Assembly: GCF_029892285.1 (NCBI RefSeq)
Contig: NZ_JARXVM010000023.1
Coordinates: forward strand, 1-64,000
DNA from: Rhizobium sp. SG_E_25_P2
GTDB lineage: Bacteria; Pseudomonadota; Alphaproteobacteria; Rhizobiales; Rhizobiaceae
Length of the DNA stretch: 64,000 bases
Direction of reading: 5' to 3'
This document shows positions 9,773 to 19,563 of the stretch, one piece after another; position 1 is the first letter of the stretch; each line of letters opens with the position of its first letter. The notes beneath the pieces were generated by a model that ran no database searches, was not told the DNA's origin, and saw nothing but the letters and a program-made list of their open reading frames with translations. A program made the position numbers and the translations under genes.

Positions 9773-11182
9773 ATGTCATTGGCGAATGGCGGTGGATTGT
9801 TGAAAACCAGCGGACAGTGGAGACGAGGGGCGTTTTGGCGTGCGGCTGCGGCTGCGGGCCTGGTCGCGTTCGCTGCTCCCGCCGTTCCGCAAGAGGCCGG
9901 CGTCAAGTCCGGTCCCGCCGTCAATGAGGAGGGCTTGTTGCGCATCCGCCGCAACGCCACCGAAAGCGAATTGCGGGAACTCGCCAAGAATCTCGCCGAA
10001 TCGCGCGATCGCACCAAGACGCTCCAAGCGGGTCTGATCGGCATCGAGCGCACCAGCGCCGGTCTGCGCCAGGCGCTGGTCGCCTCGGCGGAAAAGCGCA
10101 AGTCGCTCGAGCGGCAGACGCTCGACGACGAGACCAAGCTCCGCGATCTCGAAGCCAAGCTCGCCAAGGTCAAGGCCTCGCTGCACGAGCGGCGCGGCCT
10201 GTTGTCCGAAGTGCTGGCGGCTTTGCAACGCATGGGCCGCAATCCCCCGCCGGCGCTTCTGGTGTCGCCCGACGACGCGCTGTCTTCGGTGCGGAGCGCC
10301 ATCCTGCTCGGCGCGGTCGTTCCGGGCGTGCGGCGAGAAACCGAGCGGTTGGCCGCCGATCTCAACAGCCTCACCGAGCTCTCGGTAGCGCTTGCCGCGC
10401 AACGGCAGACTTATGTCGCCACCATGGCCTCGGCGATCGAGGAGGAGCAGCGCATGAACGCGCTCCTTGAGGAAAACGCCAAGCTTTCCGCAAAAAGCAA
10501 GGACGAACTGGATCGCGAAAATCAGCGGGTGGAGCAATTGGCCGCCCGCGCCACCAGTCTCGAAAACCTTATCGCCTCGCTGGAGCGGAGTATCGCCTCG
10601 GCCCGCGAGGCCGCGGAGGCGGCGCGCGCCAGCAATCGCGACATGGCGGCATTGACGCCCGCGCAGCGTACGCGGTTGCAGGAGGAAGCGGGCGCCATCC
10701 TGCCCGACAAAAACCGCATTGCCCCAGCATATCCATTTTCCGTCTTGAAGGCGAAATTGGAATTGCCGGTGGCCGGAGAGGTGATCCGCCTCGTGGGCGA
10801 CGACGACGGCACCGGCCATCCCGCGCAAGGCTTGACGGTTGCGACTGGTCCGGGCCTCGTGGTGACGGCGCCCGCCGACGGTTGGGTGATGTTCGCCGGC
10901 CCGTTTCGCAGTTATGGCGAAATGGTGATTATGAATGCGGGAGAGAATTACCATATACTGCTCTCCGGCATGGACAAAGTATCCGTCCGTCAGGGGCAGT
11001 TCGTCGTCTCGGGCGAACCTGTCGGCCAGATGGGTGAAAAGAGAATAGCGAGCGCGACCGGTCTCAATCTGGAAACCGACCGACCGACGCTGTACATAGA
11101 GTTCCGAAAGGATGGAAAACCGGTCGATTCGCGACCCTGGTGGTCCGTCAAAGAGCTTGGAAAGGCGCGAAATGATACGTAA
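9773..11182 (+). CDS. EnvC-like murein hydrolase activator with degenerate LytM domain
   Basis: A periplasmic protein of about 469 residues with an N-terminal export signal (hydrophobic run AAAAAGLVAFAAPAV), a long coiled coil (about 50-310) and a C-terminal M23/LytM domain. The LytM metal-site pattern looks incomplete: GHPAQGL lacks the expected Asp, and the HxH position reads YHILL. This suggests an activator of amidases at cell division rather than an endopeptidase. The stop overlaps the start of ctpA by 11 bases, so the two are translationally linked. The ATG at 9773 is used, but an in-frame TTG a few codons on is also possible. Confidence 0.85.
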   Translation: MSLANGGGLLKTSGQWRRGAFWRAAAAAGLVAFAAPAVPQEAGVKSGPAVNEEGLLRIRRNATESELRELAKNLAESRDRTKTLQAGLIGIERTSAGLRQALVASAEKRKSLERQTLDDETKLRDLEAKLAKVKASLHERRGLLSEVLAALQRMGRNPPPALLVSPDDALSSVRSAILLGAVVPGVRRETERLAADLNSLTELSVALAAQRQTYVATMASAIEEEQRMNALLEENAKLSAKSKDELDRENQRVEQLAARATSLENLIASLERSIASAREAAEAARASNRDMAALTPAQRTRLQEEAGAILPDKNRIAPAYPFSVLKAKLELPVAGEVIRLVGDDDGTGHPAQGLTVATGPGLVVTAPADGWVMFAGPFRSYGEMVIMNAGENYHILLSGMDKVSVRQGQFVVSGEPVGQMGEKRIASATGLNLETDRPTLYIEFRKDGKPVDSRPWWSVKELGKARNDT

Positions 11183-12509
11183 GACTTCACTGGTGCTGCT
11201 GGGCGCGTTGCTGGGTTCCACAGCGACCCTGGCCGTCTATTCCGCCGGACTGCCGGCCCAGGCCGCCGGCTCCTCGACCTATCGGGAACTCAGCGTGTTC
11301 GGCGAAGTCTTCGAACGCGTGCGCGCGCAATATGTGACGCCGCCCAACGAGCAGAAACTGGTCGAGTCCGCCATCAGCGGCATGTTGACCTCGCTCGATC
11401 CGCATTCGAGCTACATGAACGCCAAGGACGCCGACGACATGCGCACGCAGACGCGCGGCGAATTCGGCGGTCTCGGCATCGAAGTCACCATGGACAATGA
11501 ACTCGTCAAGGTCATCGCGCCGATCGACGACACGCCCGCCTCCAAGGCCGGCGTGCTCGCAGGCGACCTGATCTCCAAGATCGACGGGACCGATGTGCGC
11601 GGCATGAAGCTTGAGGACGCGGTCGACAAGATGCGCGGCGAGGTCGGCGCGCCGATCAAGCTGACCATCCTGCGCAAGGGCGCCGACAAGCCGATCGAAC
11701 TGACCATCAAGCGCGACATCATCGCCGTGCAGGCGGTCAAGACTCGCGTCGAGGGCGATGTCGGCTATCTCCGCGTCATCTCCTTCACCGAAAAGACCTA
11801 TGACGACCTGAAGAAGGGCATCGAAAAGATTCAGGCCCAGGTGCCTGATGACAAGCTCAAGGGCTATGTGCTCGACCTGCGTCTTAATCCGGGCGGTCTG
11901 CTCGACCAGGCGATCAATGTGTCCGACGCCTTCCTCAACAAGGGCGAGATCGTTTCGACCCGCGGCCGCGTGGAAAGCGAAACACGTCGCTTCAGCGCCA
12001 CCGATGGCGATCTGGTCAATGGCAAGCCGGTGATCGTGCTGGTCAATGGCGGCTCCGCCTCGGCCTCCGAAATCGTCTCGGGCGCGTTGCAGGATCTCAA
12101 GCGCGCCACCGTTTTGGGCACGCGCTCCTTCGGCAAGGGCTCCGTTCAGACCATTATTCCGTTGGGCGACAATGGCGCGCTCAGGCTGACCACGGCGCTC
12201 TATTACACGCCGTCGGGCAAGTCGATCCAGGGTATTGGCATTACCCCCGACATCAAGGTGGAAGAGCCGATCCCGGCGGAACTACAGGGCAAGATCGAAA
12301 CAGCCGCCGAATCGGCGCTCAAGGGCCATATCAAGGGCCAGGATGAGACCGATGAAGGGTCCGGTTCCGCAGCCTATGTGCCGCCGGATCCCAAGAACGA
12401 CGTGCAGTTGAACTATGCGCTCGATCTGCTGCGCGGCAAGAAGACCGACCCGGCTTTCCCGCCGGATCAGACCAAGGCCGTCGCGGCCGAACAGCAGAAG
12501 AAGAAGTAA
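11172..12509 (+). CDS. ctpA: C-terminal processing peptidase (S41 family)
   Basis: Periplasmic serine protease with an N-terminal signal/anchor (MIRKTSLVLLGALLGSTATLAVY), a PDZ domain (about 90-175) and an S41 catalytic core. The catalytic serine is in GGSASASEIVSGAL and the general-base lysine in GTRSFGKGSVQ. At about 445 residues it has the usual alphaproteobacterial length. The start at 11172 overlaps the end of the EnvC-like gene, an arrangement common in this group. It may control peptidoglycan hydrolases, in line with its neighbours. That role is inferred. Confidence 0.95.
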   Translation: MIRKTSLVLLGALLGSTATLAVYSAGLPAQAAGSSTYRELSVFGEVFERVRAQYVTPPNEQKLVESAISGMLTSLDPHSSYMNAKDADDMRTQTRGEFGGLGIEVTMDNELVKVIAPIDDTPASKAGVLAGDLISKIDGTDVRGMKLEDAVDKMRGEVGAPIKLTILRKGADKPIELTIKRDIIAVQAVKTRVEGDVGYLRVISFTEKTYDDLKKGIEKIQAQVPDDKLKGYVLDLRLNPGGLLDQAINVSDAFLNKGEIVSTRGRVESETRRFSATDGDLVNGKPVIVLVNGGSASASEIVSGALQDLKRATVLGTRSFGKGSVQTIIPLGDNGALRLTTALYYTPSGKSIQGIGITPDIKVEEPIPAELQGKIETAAESALKGHIKGQDETDEGSGSAAYVPPDPKNDVQLNYALDLLRGKKTDPAFPPDQTKAVAAEQQKKK

Positions 12510-12515
12510 ACGGAT

Positions 12516-12540
12516 GGCGGCGGGACATGATCCCGCCGCC
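12516..12540 (+). terminator. Hairpin after ctpA
   Basis: Perfect 10-base GC-rich stem (12516-12525 with 12531-12540) with a five-base loop, just after the ctpA stop. The tail TCTCTGTT is only weakly T-rich, so it may reduce rather than stop transcription into the next gene. Confidence 0.5.
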
Positions 12541-12568
12541 TCTCTGTTGAACGGGGGCAGGCTCGCAC

Positions 12569-13750
12569 GTGACGTCGGGACTCCATTCGCCGCTGGGCAA
12601 AGGGCGGAATCCGAAAAGCGAAACGCGCCCCCGGCTCCCCTGGGGGCGCATTTCGGCGTTTTCGCTCGTCGTTTTGGTGTTTGCCGGCCTGGCCGCCTAT
12701 CCCTATCTTTCCCCGGATCCGCTGCAAAAGCCTGCGTCGCCCGTCGAGACGGCGGCAGTGTCCAGCGAAGCAGCCCCCGAAGCCGCCCAACAGGATCCAG
12801 GCGGCATCAAGCCGAGCCGCCCAGCCGATGGCGCAAATGTCGTGCGCCAGGTGATGCCGGACGGTTCGGTGGTGACGAAATACACGCCGCGGGACCGCAG
12901 CGCAGATGGCCCGAAGCTGATCGACGCCACCGCCACGGGGCCACAATCGCCCGAGACGGCAACCTTTCCCGATGAAGCCCTGATTGAAAATACGCCGGAT
13001 GGCGATTTGCCGATCGTGGCCGTCGACGGCACGCGGCCCTTCGACCGTTACGCCCGTCCCTGGTCGGGCGCGCGCGGCACCCGCATCGCCATCGTCGTCG
13101 CTGGCCTCGGCCTCAGCCAGACCGGCACGCAAAAGGCGCTGCAGGCGCTTCCCGAAGAGATTACGCTGGCTTTCGCGGCCAACGGCAATTCGCTGTCGCG
13201 CTGGGCGCCGGAGGCGCGACGCACGGGTCACGAGATCCTGCTCCAGGCGCCGATGGAGCCGTTCGACTATCCCGACAATGATCCCGGCCCATTGACGCTG
13301 ACGCATGAGCAGAGCGAGTCGCGCAATCTCGATCTCCTGCATCAGGGTCTGGGCAAGATGACCAATTACACCGGGGTGATGAATTTCCTCGGCGGTCGTT
13401 TCCTGTCGGACGCCGATGCCTCCGAGCCTGTGCTGCGCGATATCGCCCGCCGAGGGTTGATGTTCCTGGATGACGGCACGTCGACGCAGTCGCTGTCGCC
13501 TGTTTACGCCAAGGCCTATGGCATGCCGCACGCATTCGCCGATCTCGTGCTCGACCAGGAGGTCAATCACGCCGCCATCCTCGCCAAGCTCGACGATCTC
13601 GAACGCATCGCGCTGCGCAAGGGCTCTGCCATCGGCGTCGCCTCGGCCTTCGATGACAGCGTCGCCGCGATCGCCGAATGGTCGCGCGAGGCGGGGCGTC
13701 GCGGCATCGAAATCGTGGGCGTCTCCGCCCTCGCATCCGTTCCCAACTGA
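12569..13750 (+). CDS. Divergent polysaccharide deacetylase (YibQ family) membrane protein
   Basis: A 393-residue protein with one N-terminal membrane segment (about 30-48), a Pro/Ala-rich linker, and a C-terminal YibQ/DUF610 NodB-like fold starting at [20 protein letters not shown]. The motif block around [21 protein letters not shown] and the [10 protein letters not shown] segment fit the family, whose exact substrate is unknown. The conserved neighbourhood behind envC-ctpA suggests a peptidoglycan or envelope role. The start is a GTG at 12569 with only a weak ribosome site. Confidence 0.85.
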   Translation: MTSGLHSPLGKGRNPKSETRPRLPWGRISAFSLVVLVFAGLAAYPYLSPDPLQKPASPVETAAVSSEAAPEAAQQDPGGIKPSRPADGANVVRQVMPDGSVVTKYTPRDRSADGPKLIDATATGPQSPETATFPDEALIENTPDGDLPIVAVDGTRPFDRYARPWSGARGTRIAIVVAGLGLSQTGTQKALQALPEEITLAFAANGNSLSRWAPEARRTGHEILLQAPMEPFDYPDNDPGPLTLTHEQSESRNLDLLHQGLGKMTNYTGVMNFLGGRFLSDADASEPVLRDIARRGLMFLDDGTSTQSLSPVYAKAYGMPHAFADLVLDQEVNHAAILAKLDDLERIALRKGSAIGVASAFDDSVAAIAEWSREAGRRGIEIVGVSALASVPN

Positions 13751-13781
13751 AAAAGCGCGCCCGCCGCGCAAGGACATGACG

Positions 13782-14306
13782 ATGAGCAAGACGATCAAGG
13801 CCGAAGACCTGCCCTACCGCCCCTGTGTCGGCATCATGGTGCTAAACCGCGAGGGCCTGGTCTGGGCCGGCCGACGCATTCCGCTCGGCAATTCCGAATA
13901 TGACGGTTCCCCGCAGCTCTGGCAGATGCCGCAAGGCGGCATCGACAAAGGCGAGGAGCCTGAGGCCGCCGCTATTCGCGAGCTCTATGAGGAAACCGGC
14001 ATCAAATCGGCCACGCTCATCGCCCGCGCCAAGGACTGGATCCATTACGATCTGCCGGCTGAACTGATCGGCATCGGTCTCAAAGGCAAATATCGGGGCC
14101 AAACCCAGGCCTGGTTCGCATTCCGATTTGAGGGCGACGATTCGGAAATCGCCATCAACCCGCCTCCAGGCGGCCATGAGGCGGAGTTCGACCAGTGGGA
14201 ATGGAAGCGGATGGAGGATCTGCCGGGCCTGATCGTGCCGTTCAAGCGCGCTGTCTATGATCAGGTGGTCGCCGAATTCGCCCATCTCTCCGCTGCCGGG
14301 GCTTGA
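13782..14306 (+). CDS. rppH: RNA pyrophosphohydrolase (Nudix)
   Basis: Nudix hydrolase that removes pyrophosphate from the 5' end of triphosphorylated RNA and so starts mRNA decay. The Nudix box is intact ([22 protein letters not shown]). The family start [23 protein letters not shown] and the C-terminal [24 protein letters not shown] are present. Two in-frame ATGs occur, at 13776 and 13782. The second has AAGGA at better spacing and gives a 174-residue protein. It is the last gene of the plus-strand run and converges on bfr. Confidence 0.95.
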   Translation: MSKTIKAEDLPYRPCVGIMVLNREGLVWAGRRIPLGNSEYDGSPQLWQMPQGGIDKGEEPEAAAIRELYEETGIKSATLIARAKDWIHYDLPAELIGIGLKGKYRGQTQAWFAFRFEGDDSEIAINPPPGGHEAEFDQWEWKRMEDLPGLIVPFKRAVYDQVVAEFAHLSAAGA

Positions 14307-14319
14307 CGGCCGAGCGTAC

Positions 14320-14351
14320 AAAAAAGCCGCCGGACCATCATGCCGGCGGCT
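14320..14351 (-). terminator. Terminator between rppH and bfr
   Basis: Perfect nine-base stem (14325-14333 with 14343-14351). On the minus strand it is followed by six T, so it mainly serves bfr. The plus-strand tail is weak. Confidence 0.8.
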
Positions 14352-14373
14352 TGTTCAATTGTCGTGAAATGGA

Positions 14374-14859
14374 TTATTCCGCGTCGTCGGCCGAGGCCGA
14401 GTTCAGCAAGCCATATTTCTCTTCGCCGAGCTTGCTCATCAGTTCGAGCTGGGTTTCGAGGAAGTCGATATGGCCTTCTTCGTCGCCGAGCAGTTCTTCG
14501 AACAGTTTCATCGACACGTAGTCGCCGCTCTCGTGACAGATTTCGCGGGACTTCTTGTAGGAGGTGCGGGCGTCGTATTCGCCGGCGAGATCGGCTTCGA
14601 GCACTTCCTTCACGGTCTGGCCGATGCGCAGCGGCGCCAGAGTCTGCAGGTTGGGATGGCCTTCGAGGAAGATGATGCGGGCGATGATCTTGTCCGCATG
14701 CTGCATTTCCTCAATCGATTCGGCGCGCTCCTTCTTGGCGAGCTTGATGTAGCCCCAATCTTCGAGAAGACGATAATGCAGCCAATACTGGTTGACCGCG
14801 CCGAGCTCAAGAAACAACGCTTCGTTGAGGCGCTCGATGACCTTAGGGTCGCCCTTCAT
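14374..14859 (-). CDS. bfr: Bacterioferritin
   Basis: A 161-residue haem-containing ferritin that oxidises and stores iron as a 24-mer. The haem ligand Met52 is in place ([12 protein letters not shown]), and the ferroxidase residues Glu18, Glu51 and His54 are visible, as are later Glu residues in [11 protein letters not shown] and [11 protein letters not shown]. The start has an AGGAGATG-type site. It lies downstream of bfd on the same strand with 118 bases between them, and an Irr-type box is about 75 bases before the start codon. Confidence 0.97.
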   Translation of the reverse strand: MKGDPKVIERLNEALFLELGAVNQYWLHYRLLEDWGYIKLAKKERAESIEEMQHADKIIARIIFLEGHPNLQTLAPLRIGQTVKEVLEADLAGEYDARTSYKKSREICHESGDYVSMKLFEELLGDEEGHIDFLETQLELMSKLGEEKYGLLNSASADDAE

Positions 14860-14932
14860 ATTTCATCTCCTGTTATGCAGCAAAAAGTATGGCGGGATAG
14901 AAGCAGGAAATGCACGCGAAGTCGAGCCTAAG

Positions 14933-14949
14933 TTTGGAATCATTCCAAT
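14933..14949 (-). promoter_or_regulatory. Irr-type iron control element upstream of bfr
   Basis: The sequence TTTGGAATCATTCCAAT is a near-perfect inverted repeat. It fits the iron-control element pattern TTTNGAA-N3-TTCNAAA recognised by Irr in Rhizobiales at all but the last base. It lies between bfd and bfr, 74 bases upstream of the bfr start. Confidence 0.7.
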
Positions 14950-14977
14950 TTTCAGGACGCGAAGGGCCGGGCGGAAT

Positions 14978-15289
14978 TCAGGCGACGCGCGCCATGCGCT
15001 GACGGCGTTCAAGAATCGCCGCCTTCTGTTCGGCATGGAAACGCTTGAGACGGTCGAGGAAGTCCACGACCTCCGCCGTATCGCCACGATGACGGGCGTG
15101 ATAGTCTTCGGTGGTGTTGACGATGATGTCGACGACATTGGGGAAGCAGCCGCAGCATTTCCCGCGCTTGTTCATCGCGTGATAGACCTTGCCCGGCACG
15201 ATCAGCTGCCAACAGTCTTCATCCAGCATCGAGACGATGACGTCCCTGATGTCTTTGTCGGTGATTATGTTGCAGCTGCAGACCATCAT
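14978..15289 (-). CDS. bfd: Bacterioferritin-associated ferredoxin ([2Fe-2S])
   Basis: Bfd-type [2Fe-2S] ferredoxin that donates electrons to bacterioferritin to release stored iron. The 103-residue product has the cluster cysteines as CSC near the start (VCSCN) and CCGC in the middle (KCCGCFPNVV). The C-terminal tail of about 45 residues after the cluster domain is longer than in E. coli Bfd (64 residues) and rich in charged residues, as in other alphaproteobacteria. It is upstream of bfr on the same strand. The ribosome site is weak, and the second ATG at 15286 is equally possible. Confidence 0.92.
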   Translation of the reverse strand: MMVCSCNIITDKDIRDVIVSMLDEDCWQLIVPGKVYHAMNKRGKCCGCFPNVVDIIVNTTEDYHARHRGDTAEVVDFLDRLKRFHAEQKAAILERRQRMARVA

Positions 15290-15322
15290 GGCGAGGAACC
15301 CGCTCGACTTTCAATGGGATCC

Positions 15323-15351
15323 TATATCCAAAACCGGATGCCAATTGTCAA
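15323..15351 (-). promoter_or_regulatory. Possible sigma-70 promoter of bfd
   Basis: The minus strand has a perfect -35 TTGACA (15346-15351), a 17-base spacer and a weak GATATA at the -10 position (15323-15328), about 35 bases before the bfd start. Confidence 0.4.
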
Positions 15352-15359
15352 GATAAACA

Positions 15360-15393
15360 GAGGAGTCCGCGACAAAATATGTCAAAACTCCTC
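15360..15393 (-). other. Hairpin after pncB
   Basis: Seven-base inverted repeat (15360-15366 with 15387-15393) enclosing a smaller GACA/TGTC stem, 33 bases after the pncB stop. With a short T-rich tail on the minus strand it could be a weak terminator for pncB, or an operator upstream of bfd. Confidence 0.35.
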
Positions 15394-15425
15394 CACTTTG
15401 ACGTCGATGTCGGATTCAGGTCCGT

Positions 15426-16733
15426 TCAGACCTTCAGCTGAAGTTCGTGGAAGTCTTCAGTGCCGAAGAATCGCTTATACCGCTCAACCTCCGCAAGATC
15501 CCCGGTCGCCTTGCGCGGATTGTCCGACAGTTTCACCGCCGGCCGGCCATTGGCCTCGACAACCTTGCAGACGATCGAAATCGCATCGAGTCCAACCAGT
15601 TCGTTGGGCGCGCAGCCCTGGAAGTCGTTGGTGAGGTTGGTGCCCCAGCCGAAGCTCATGCGTACCTGGCCTTCGAAATGCTTGTAGGTCTCGATGATCG
15701 TGTCGACATCGAGCCCGTCCGAGAAGATCAGCAGTTTCTCACGCGGATCGCGGCCATGCGCCTTCCACCAGTCGATGATCCTCTCGCCGCCTTCGATGGG
15801 CGGGGCGCTATCGGGGCGGAAACCGGTCCAGTCGGCCACCCAGTCAGGCGCGTTGCGCAGGAAGGCGGCGGTGCCAAAGGCGTCGGGCAGCACGATCAGC
15901 AGATTGCCGCCGTAAAGCTGCGTCCAGTCCTGGAGCACCTTATAGGGCGCCTGCCCCAGGGCCTCGTCGGTTTCGGCGAGCGCCGCCTTCACCATCGGCA
16001 GCTCATGCGCATTGGTGCCCACCGCTTCCAGGTCGGTGTCCATGGCGAGCAGCACGTTGGAGGTGCCGGTAAACGCCGGGCCGATGCCTTCCTTGAGCGC
16101 TTCGACGCACCAGCGATGCCAGAGGAAGGAATGACGCCGACGGGTCCCGAAATCCGAAATCCGGAGGCCGGGATATTGCCGCAGGCGCTCCACTTTCGAC
16201 CACATCTTGGCCTTGGCGCGGGCATAGAGCACGTCGAGCGTGAACTGGCCGAGGCCCTTCATCGCCGCCCGCGACCTCAATTCGTTGATGATCGCCAGCG
16301 CCGGGATCTCCCACATAGTGGTTTCCATCCAGCGGCCTTCGAAGCACAGCTCATACTGGCCATCCTTCACGGACAGCTCGTAATCCGGCATGCGGAAATT
16401 GCCGAGGAAGGCGATGAAATCGGGCTCGAAGATCTGCTTCTTGCCGTAGAAGGTGTTGCCGGCCAGCCAGATCAGCTCTTTCTTGGTGAAGCGCAGTTCG
16501 CGGACATGGTCGAGCTGGTCGCGGAGCTCCTGCTCGTCGATATCGTCGGCGAGACGCACGCGCGTCGTCCGGTTGATCAGCGAGAAGGTCGCGCGCACAT
16601 CCGGATGCAGCTTCCAGATCATCTGCAGCATCAAGAGCTTGTAGAAATCCGTGTCGAGCAGACTGCGCACGATCGGGTCGAGCTTCCAGGCGTGATTATA
16701 CACGCGCCGGGCGATATCTGTCTTGGCCGCCAT
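15426..16733 (-). CDS. pncB: Nicotinate phosphoribosyltransferase
   Basis: Converts nicotinate and PRPP to nicotinate mononucleotide in NAD salvage. The 435-residue product has the family blocks [27 protein letters not shown], the catalytic-loop region GTNAHELPM, and the phosphate-binding [10 protein letters not shown] and [11 protein letters not shown] segments. A GGAGGAGA site precedes the ATG. It lies 21 bases downstream of pncA on the same strand, giving a two-step salvage operon from nicotinamide. Confidence 0.96.
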   Translation of the reverse strand: MAAKTDIARRVYNHAWKLDPIVRSLLDTDFYKLLMLQMIWKLHPDVRATFSLINRTTRVRLADDIDEQELRDQLDHVRELRFTKKELIWLAGNTFYGKKQIFEPDFIAFLGNFRMPDYELSVKDGQYELCFEGRWMETTMWEIPALAIINELRSRAAMKGLGQFTLDVLYARAKAKMWSKVERLRQYPGLRISDFGTRRRHSFLWHRWCVEALKEGIGPAFTGTSNVLLAMDTDLEAVGTNAHELPMVKAALAETDEALGQAPYKVLQDWTQLYGGNLLIVLPDAFGTAAFLRNAPDWVADWTGFRPDSAPPIEGGERIIDWWKAHGRDPREKLLIFSDGLDVDTIIETYKHFEGQVRMSFGWGTNLTNDFQGCAPNELVGLDAISIVCKVVEANGRPAVKLSDNPRKATGDLAEVERYKRFFGTEDFHELQLKV

Positions 16734-16754
16734 GCGGCGTCTCCTCCGTGCCTG

Positions 16755-17354
16755 TCAGACGAGCGTCACGCCCGCCTGCCGCATTTTTTCAAGTTGCGCG
16801 TCCATCGATCCGCCGAGATCGATGCCGCGACAGGCCTCCAGCATGACGGTGGTCTTGAAACCCGCCGCCATGGCGTCGAGCGCCGAGAATGCGACGCAGA
16901 AATCGGTTGCCAGTCCGCATAGCGTCACGGCCTCGATGCCGCGTTCGCGCAGATATCCGGCAAGTCCCGTCGGCGTCGCATGGTCGTTCTCGAAGAAGGC
17001 CGAGTATGAATCGATCGCCGTCCGGTAGCCTTTGCGGATCACCAGTTCCGCCTTGGTCCAGACGAGTCCCGGATGGAACTCCGCGCCAGGCGTGCCCTGG
17101 ATGCAATGTTCCGGCCAGAGCGTTTGTTCGCCATAGGGCATGGTCACGCTGTCGAACGGGGCCTTGCCGGCATGGCTGGAGGCGAAGCTCGAATGGCCGG
17201 CCGGATGCCAGTCCTGGGTCAGCGCCACATGGTCGAACCGCGCGATCAGCGCGTTGACGGCGGGCAGGATCGCGTCGCCATCGGTGACCGCGAGCGCGCC
17301 GCCGGGGCAGAAATCGTTCTGGACATCGATGACGACGAGCGCTTCTCTCAACAT
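16755..17354 (-). CDS. pncA: Nicotinamidase
   Basis: Cysteine hydrolase that deamidates nicotinamide to nicotinate, feeding PncB next door. The 199-residue product shows the catalytic Asp in VVIDVQNDF, the metal-site residues in LTQDWHPAGHSSF, a lysine in VIRKGYRT, and the nucleophile Cys in GLATDFCVAFSALDA. The frame extends to 17387, but the ATG at 17354 gives the family N-terminus and follows a GGGGGTT site. Confidence 0.95.
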   Translation of the reverse strand: MLREALVVIDVQNDFCPGGALAVTDGDAILPAVNALIARFDHVALTQDWHPAGHSSFASSHAGKAPFDSVTMPYGEQTLWPEHCIQGTPGAEFHPGLVWTKAELVIRKGYRTAIDSYSAFFENDHATPTGLAGYLRERGIEAVTLCGLATDFCVAFSALDAMAAGFKTTVMLEACRGIDLGGSMDAQLEKMRQAGVTLV

Positions 17355-17438
17355 GTCAACCCCCATATCTGTCTGATGAAAGGTCAATCATGTTTGCGGC
17401 CGGGAGACAAGCCCGGCAAACCGAATTGCGGCGCAATG

Positions 17439-18641
17439 TCAATGGCCTCCGCCTTTCACCCCGTCGGCGTGGCGGGCAAGGCCCGACAGCGCAAGCACGA
17501 TGGCCAGCAGCAGCGGCGCACCGATATAGATCGCCTGGTAGCCGGTATGCTCGACCACGAAGCCGAATAGTGTGGGCGCAAACAGCGTGCCGGAATAGCC
17601 CATGGCGGTCACGACGGAGAGACCGACGCCCTTGGCCATGCCGGGCAGATTGCCGGCGGCGGAAAAGGCGATCGGCACCAGATTGGCGACGCCGAGACCC
17701 GCCAGCGCGAAGCCCGCGACGGCGACATAGGGATGCGGCGCAAAGGCGCCGATCCACATGCCGACGAAGGCGATGGCGCCGGACAGCCGCATGGTCTTGA
17801 CCGCCCCCAGGCGGTCACGCACCGCATCTCCGCCAAATCGCACGATCATCATCGTGGCGTGGAAGGAGCCTGCAGCCAGCGATGCGACGGTGAGCGTCGC
17901 GCCGAGTTCGCGGCTGAGATAGAGCGCGCTCCAGTCGATCACGATGCCTTCCTGCAGCATGGAGAACAGCGCCATGAAGCCGAGTAGCCAGGGCAGGGGG
18001 CTTGAGAAAATGCCCGGCCGCGGCAGATCGTCGTGATGGTCTTCCGCATGCGGTCCATCCGGCATCAGCCAGCTGAAGGCAAGCGCCATCACCGCCGCAT
18101 TGAAGAGCGTGATGATCACGGCGTGCCAAACCGGGCCGAATTGATCAATCAGCGCGCCGCCGGTCGCCGAGCCGATCAGCCCGCCGAGGCTCCAATAGGC
18201 GTGGCAGGACGACATGATCGCCCGGCGCATGCGCTTTTCGACTTCGACGGCATTGGCGTTCATCGCCACATCCATCGCACCGGCAAAGCCGCCGAGCAGG
18301 AAAACCACCAACGCCGCCGAAGCGAAGTTCGGCATGAATGTGAGGATCAGCATCAGCGGCAGGAATAGAATGGCAAAGGCTATCGCCACCTTGCTGGAGC
18401 CGAAACGGGCGATCTGCGCGCCGGCAAGCGGCATGATGGTCACCGAGCCGACGCCGAAGAACAGCAGGAGATAGCCCATCCATTGCGGCGACAGCGACAG
18501 GCTTTCGGCAATCACGGGCAGTTTCGGCGACCATGCGCCAATATAGAGGCCGTTGGCGAGAAACAGCAGCGACACGGCGATGCGCTCCTTGGGAAAGGAG
18601 CCGGTCAAGGGCGGGGCGGCGATACTGGCTGGCTTGGTCAT
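17439..18641 (-). CDS. Major facilitator superfamily transporter
   Basis: A 400-residue, twelve-segment MFS protein of the YbjJ/fucose-permease-like type, starting after a strong AGGAGGA site. Typical segments are FLANGLYIGAWSPKLPVIAE at the N-terminus and GVANLVPIAFSAAGNLPGMAKG late in the protein. The substrate is unknown. It is the second gene after a DeoR-type regulator on the same strand (70 bases), which suggests a sugar or sugar-derived solute. Confidence 0.85.
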   Translation of the reverse strand: MTKPASIAAPPLTGSFPKERIAVSLLFLANGLYIGAWSPKLPVIAESLSLSPQWMGYLLLFFGVGSVTIMPLAGAQIARFGSSKVAIAFAILFLPLMLILTFMPNFASAALVVFLLGGFAGAMDVAMNANAVEVEKRMRRAIMSSCHAYWSLGGLIGSATGGALIDQFGPVWHAVIITLFNAAVMALAFSWLMPDGPHAEDHHDDLPRPGIFSSPLPWLLGFMALFSMLQEGIVIDWSALYLSRELGATLTVASLAAGSFHATMMIVRFGGDAVRDRLGAVKTMRLSGAIAFVGMWIGAFAPHPYVAVAGFALAGLGVANLVPIAFSAAGNLPGMAKGVGLSVVTAMGYSGTLFAPTLFGFVVEHTGYQAIYIGAPLLLAIVLALSGLARHADGVKGGGH

Positions 18642-18711
18642 GAAAATTCCTCCTGGCGCGGCCGGGCCGCGAGATAGCGGTCAGTGTTCGTTTGGATCTA
18701 TGGGATGCGTC

Positions 18712-19488
18712 TCAAGGCGAAGACGCCTTGACGAAATGGGCGCCTGATTCGGCAAAGTGCGCGCAGATCTCGTCATCCGCGTCATGTTCGACCACGACCG
18801 TGAATCGTTCCGACAGGCTGATGACGGGGAAGGGCGCCGGGCGGCCGAGCTTCTCATTGGTGACGGCGGCGATGACGCCACGGCTGGCCTTGGCCATGGC
18901 GCGCTTGAATTCCGCTTCTTCAAGGAAGGATGCGCTGACGCCGGTCTCGATATCCAGGCCGCAGCTTCCGAGAATGCAGAGGTCGGTGCGGTAGGAACTG
19001 GCTTCCGCCATGGCTTTCGCGCCAAGGATCGCCCCGGATTTGTGGTCCATGCGGCCGCCGATCAGCGCCACTTCGATATCGGGACGCTCCATCAGCGCTG
19101 CGGCGATCAGCGGGGCGTTGGTGATAACTGTCAGGGAAGCGTCGGCCGGCAATTCCCGGGCGATGGCGAGGTTGGCGCTGCCGGCGTCGATGAACAGGCT
19201 CGACCCCGGCTTGATCAGTTGCGCCGCCCGCCGCGCGAGGGCCGCCTTGCGGTCGGGCGCGATTTCGATTCGTCGGCTGAGCGGTGGTGGCGCATCGATG
19301 GGTAGGGCCCCGCCATAGACGCGACGACAGACCCCCTGCGCGGCCATTTCGCGGAGGTCGCGGCGGACCGTGTCCTCGGATGTCTCGAAGAGTATCGCGA
19401 GATCGGCGGCCAGCACGCGGCCTTCCTCCGTCAATTTGCGGAGGATTGCGGCTTGCCGTTCATGCGGAAGATGGTCTGTCATGGTCAT
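18712..19488 (-). CDS. DeoR-family transcriptional regulator
   Basis: A regulator of about 258 residues with an N-terminal helix-turn-helix (ILRKLTEEGRV through DTVRRDLREMAAQG) and a C-terminal DeoR sensor domain (FIDAGSANLAIAREL, VALIGGRMDHKSGAILG). Such proteins usually bind sugar phosphates. ATGs at 19488 and 19482 are both possible. The frame continues to 19512. It precedes the MFS transporter and is probably its regulator. Confidence 0.88.
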   Translation of the reverse strand: MTMTDHLPHERQAAILRKLTEEGRVLAADLAILFETSEDTVRRDLREMAAQGVCRRVYGGALPIDAPPPLSRRIEIAPDRKAALARRAAQLIKPGSSLFIDAGSANLAIARELPADASLTVITNAPLIAAALMERPDIEVALIGGRMDHKSGAILGAKAMAEASSYRTDLCILGSCGLDIETGVSASFLEEAEFKRAMAKASRGVIAAVTNEKLGRPAPFPVISLSERFTVVVEHDADDEICAHFAESGAHFVKASSP

Positions 19489-19563
19489 GCCTGTCGAATT
19501 CGGCATAAACATGCATAATCAGGTGACGGTAGTCAATGGTGTTTACTTGCTTCTTCTAAAGCT

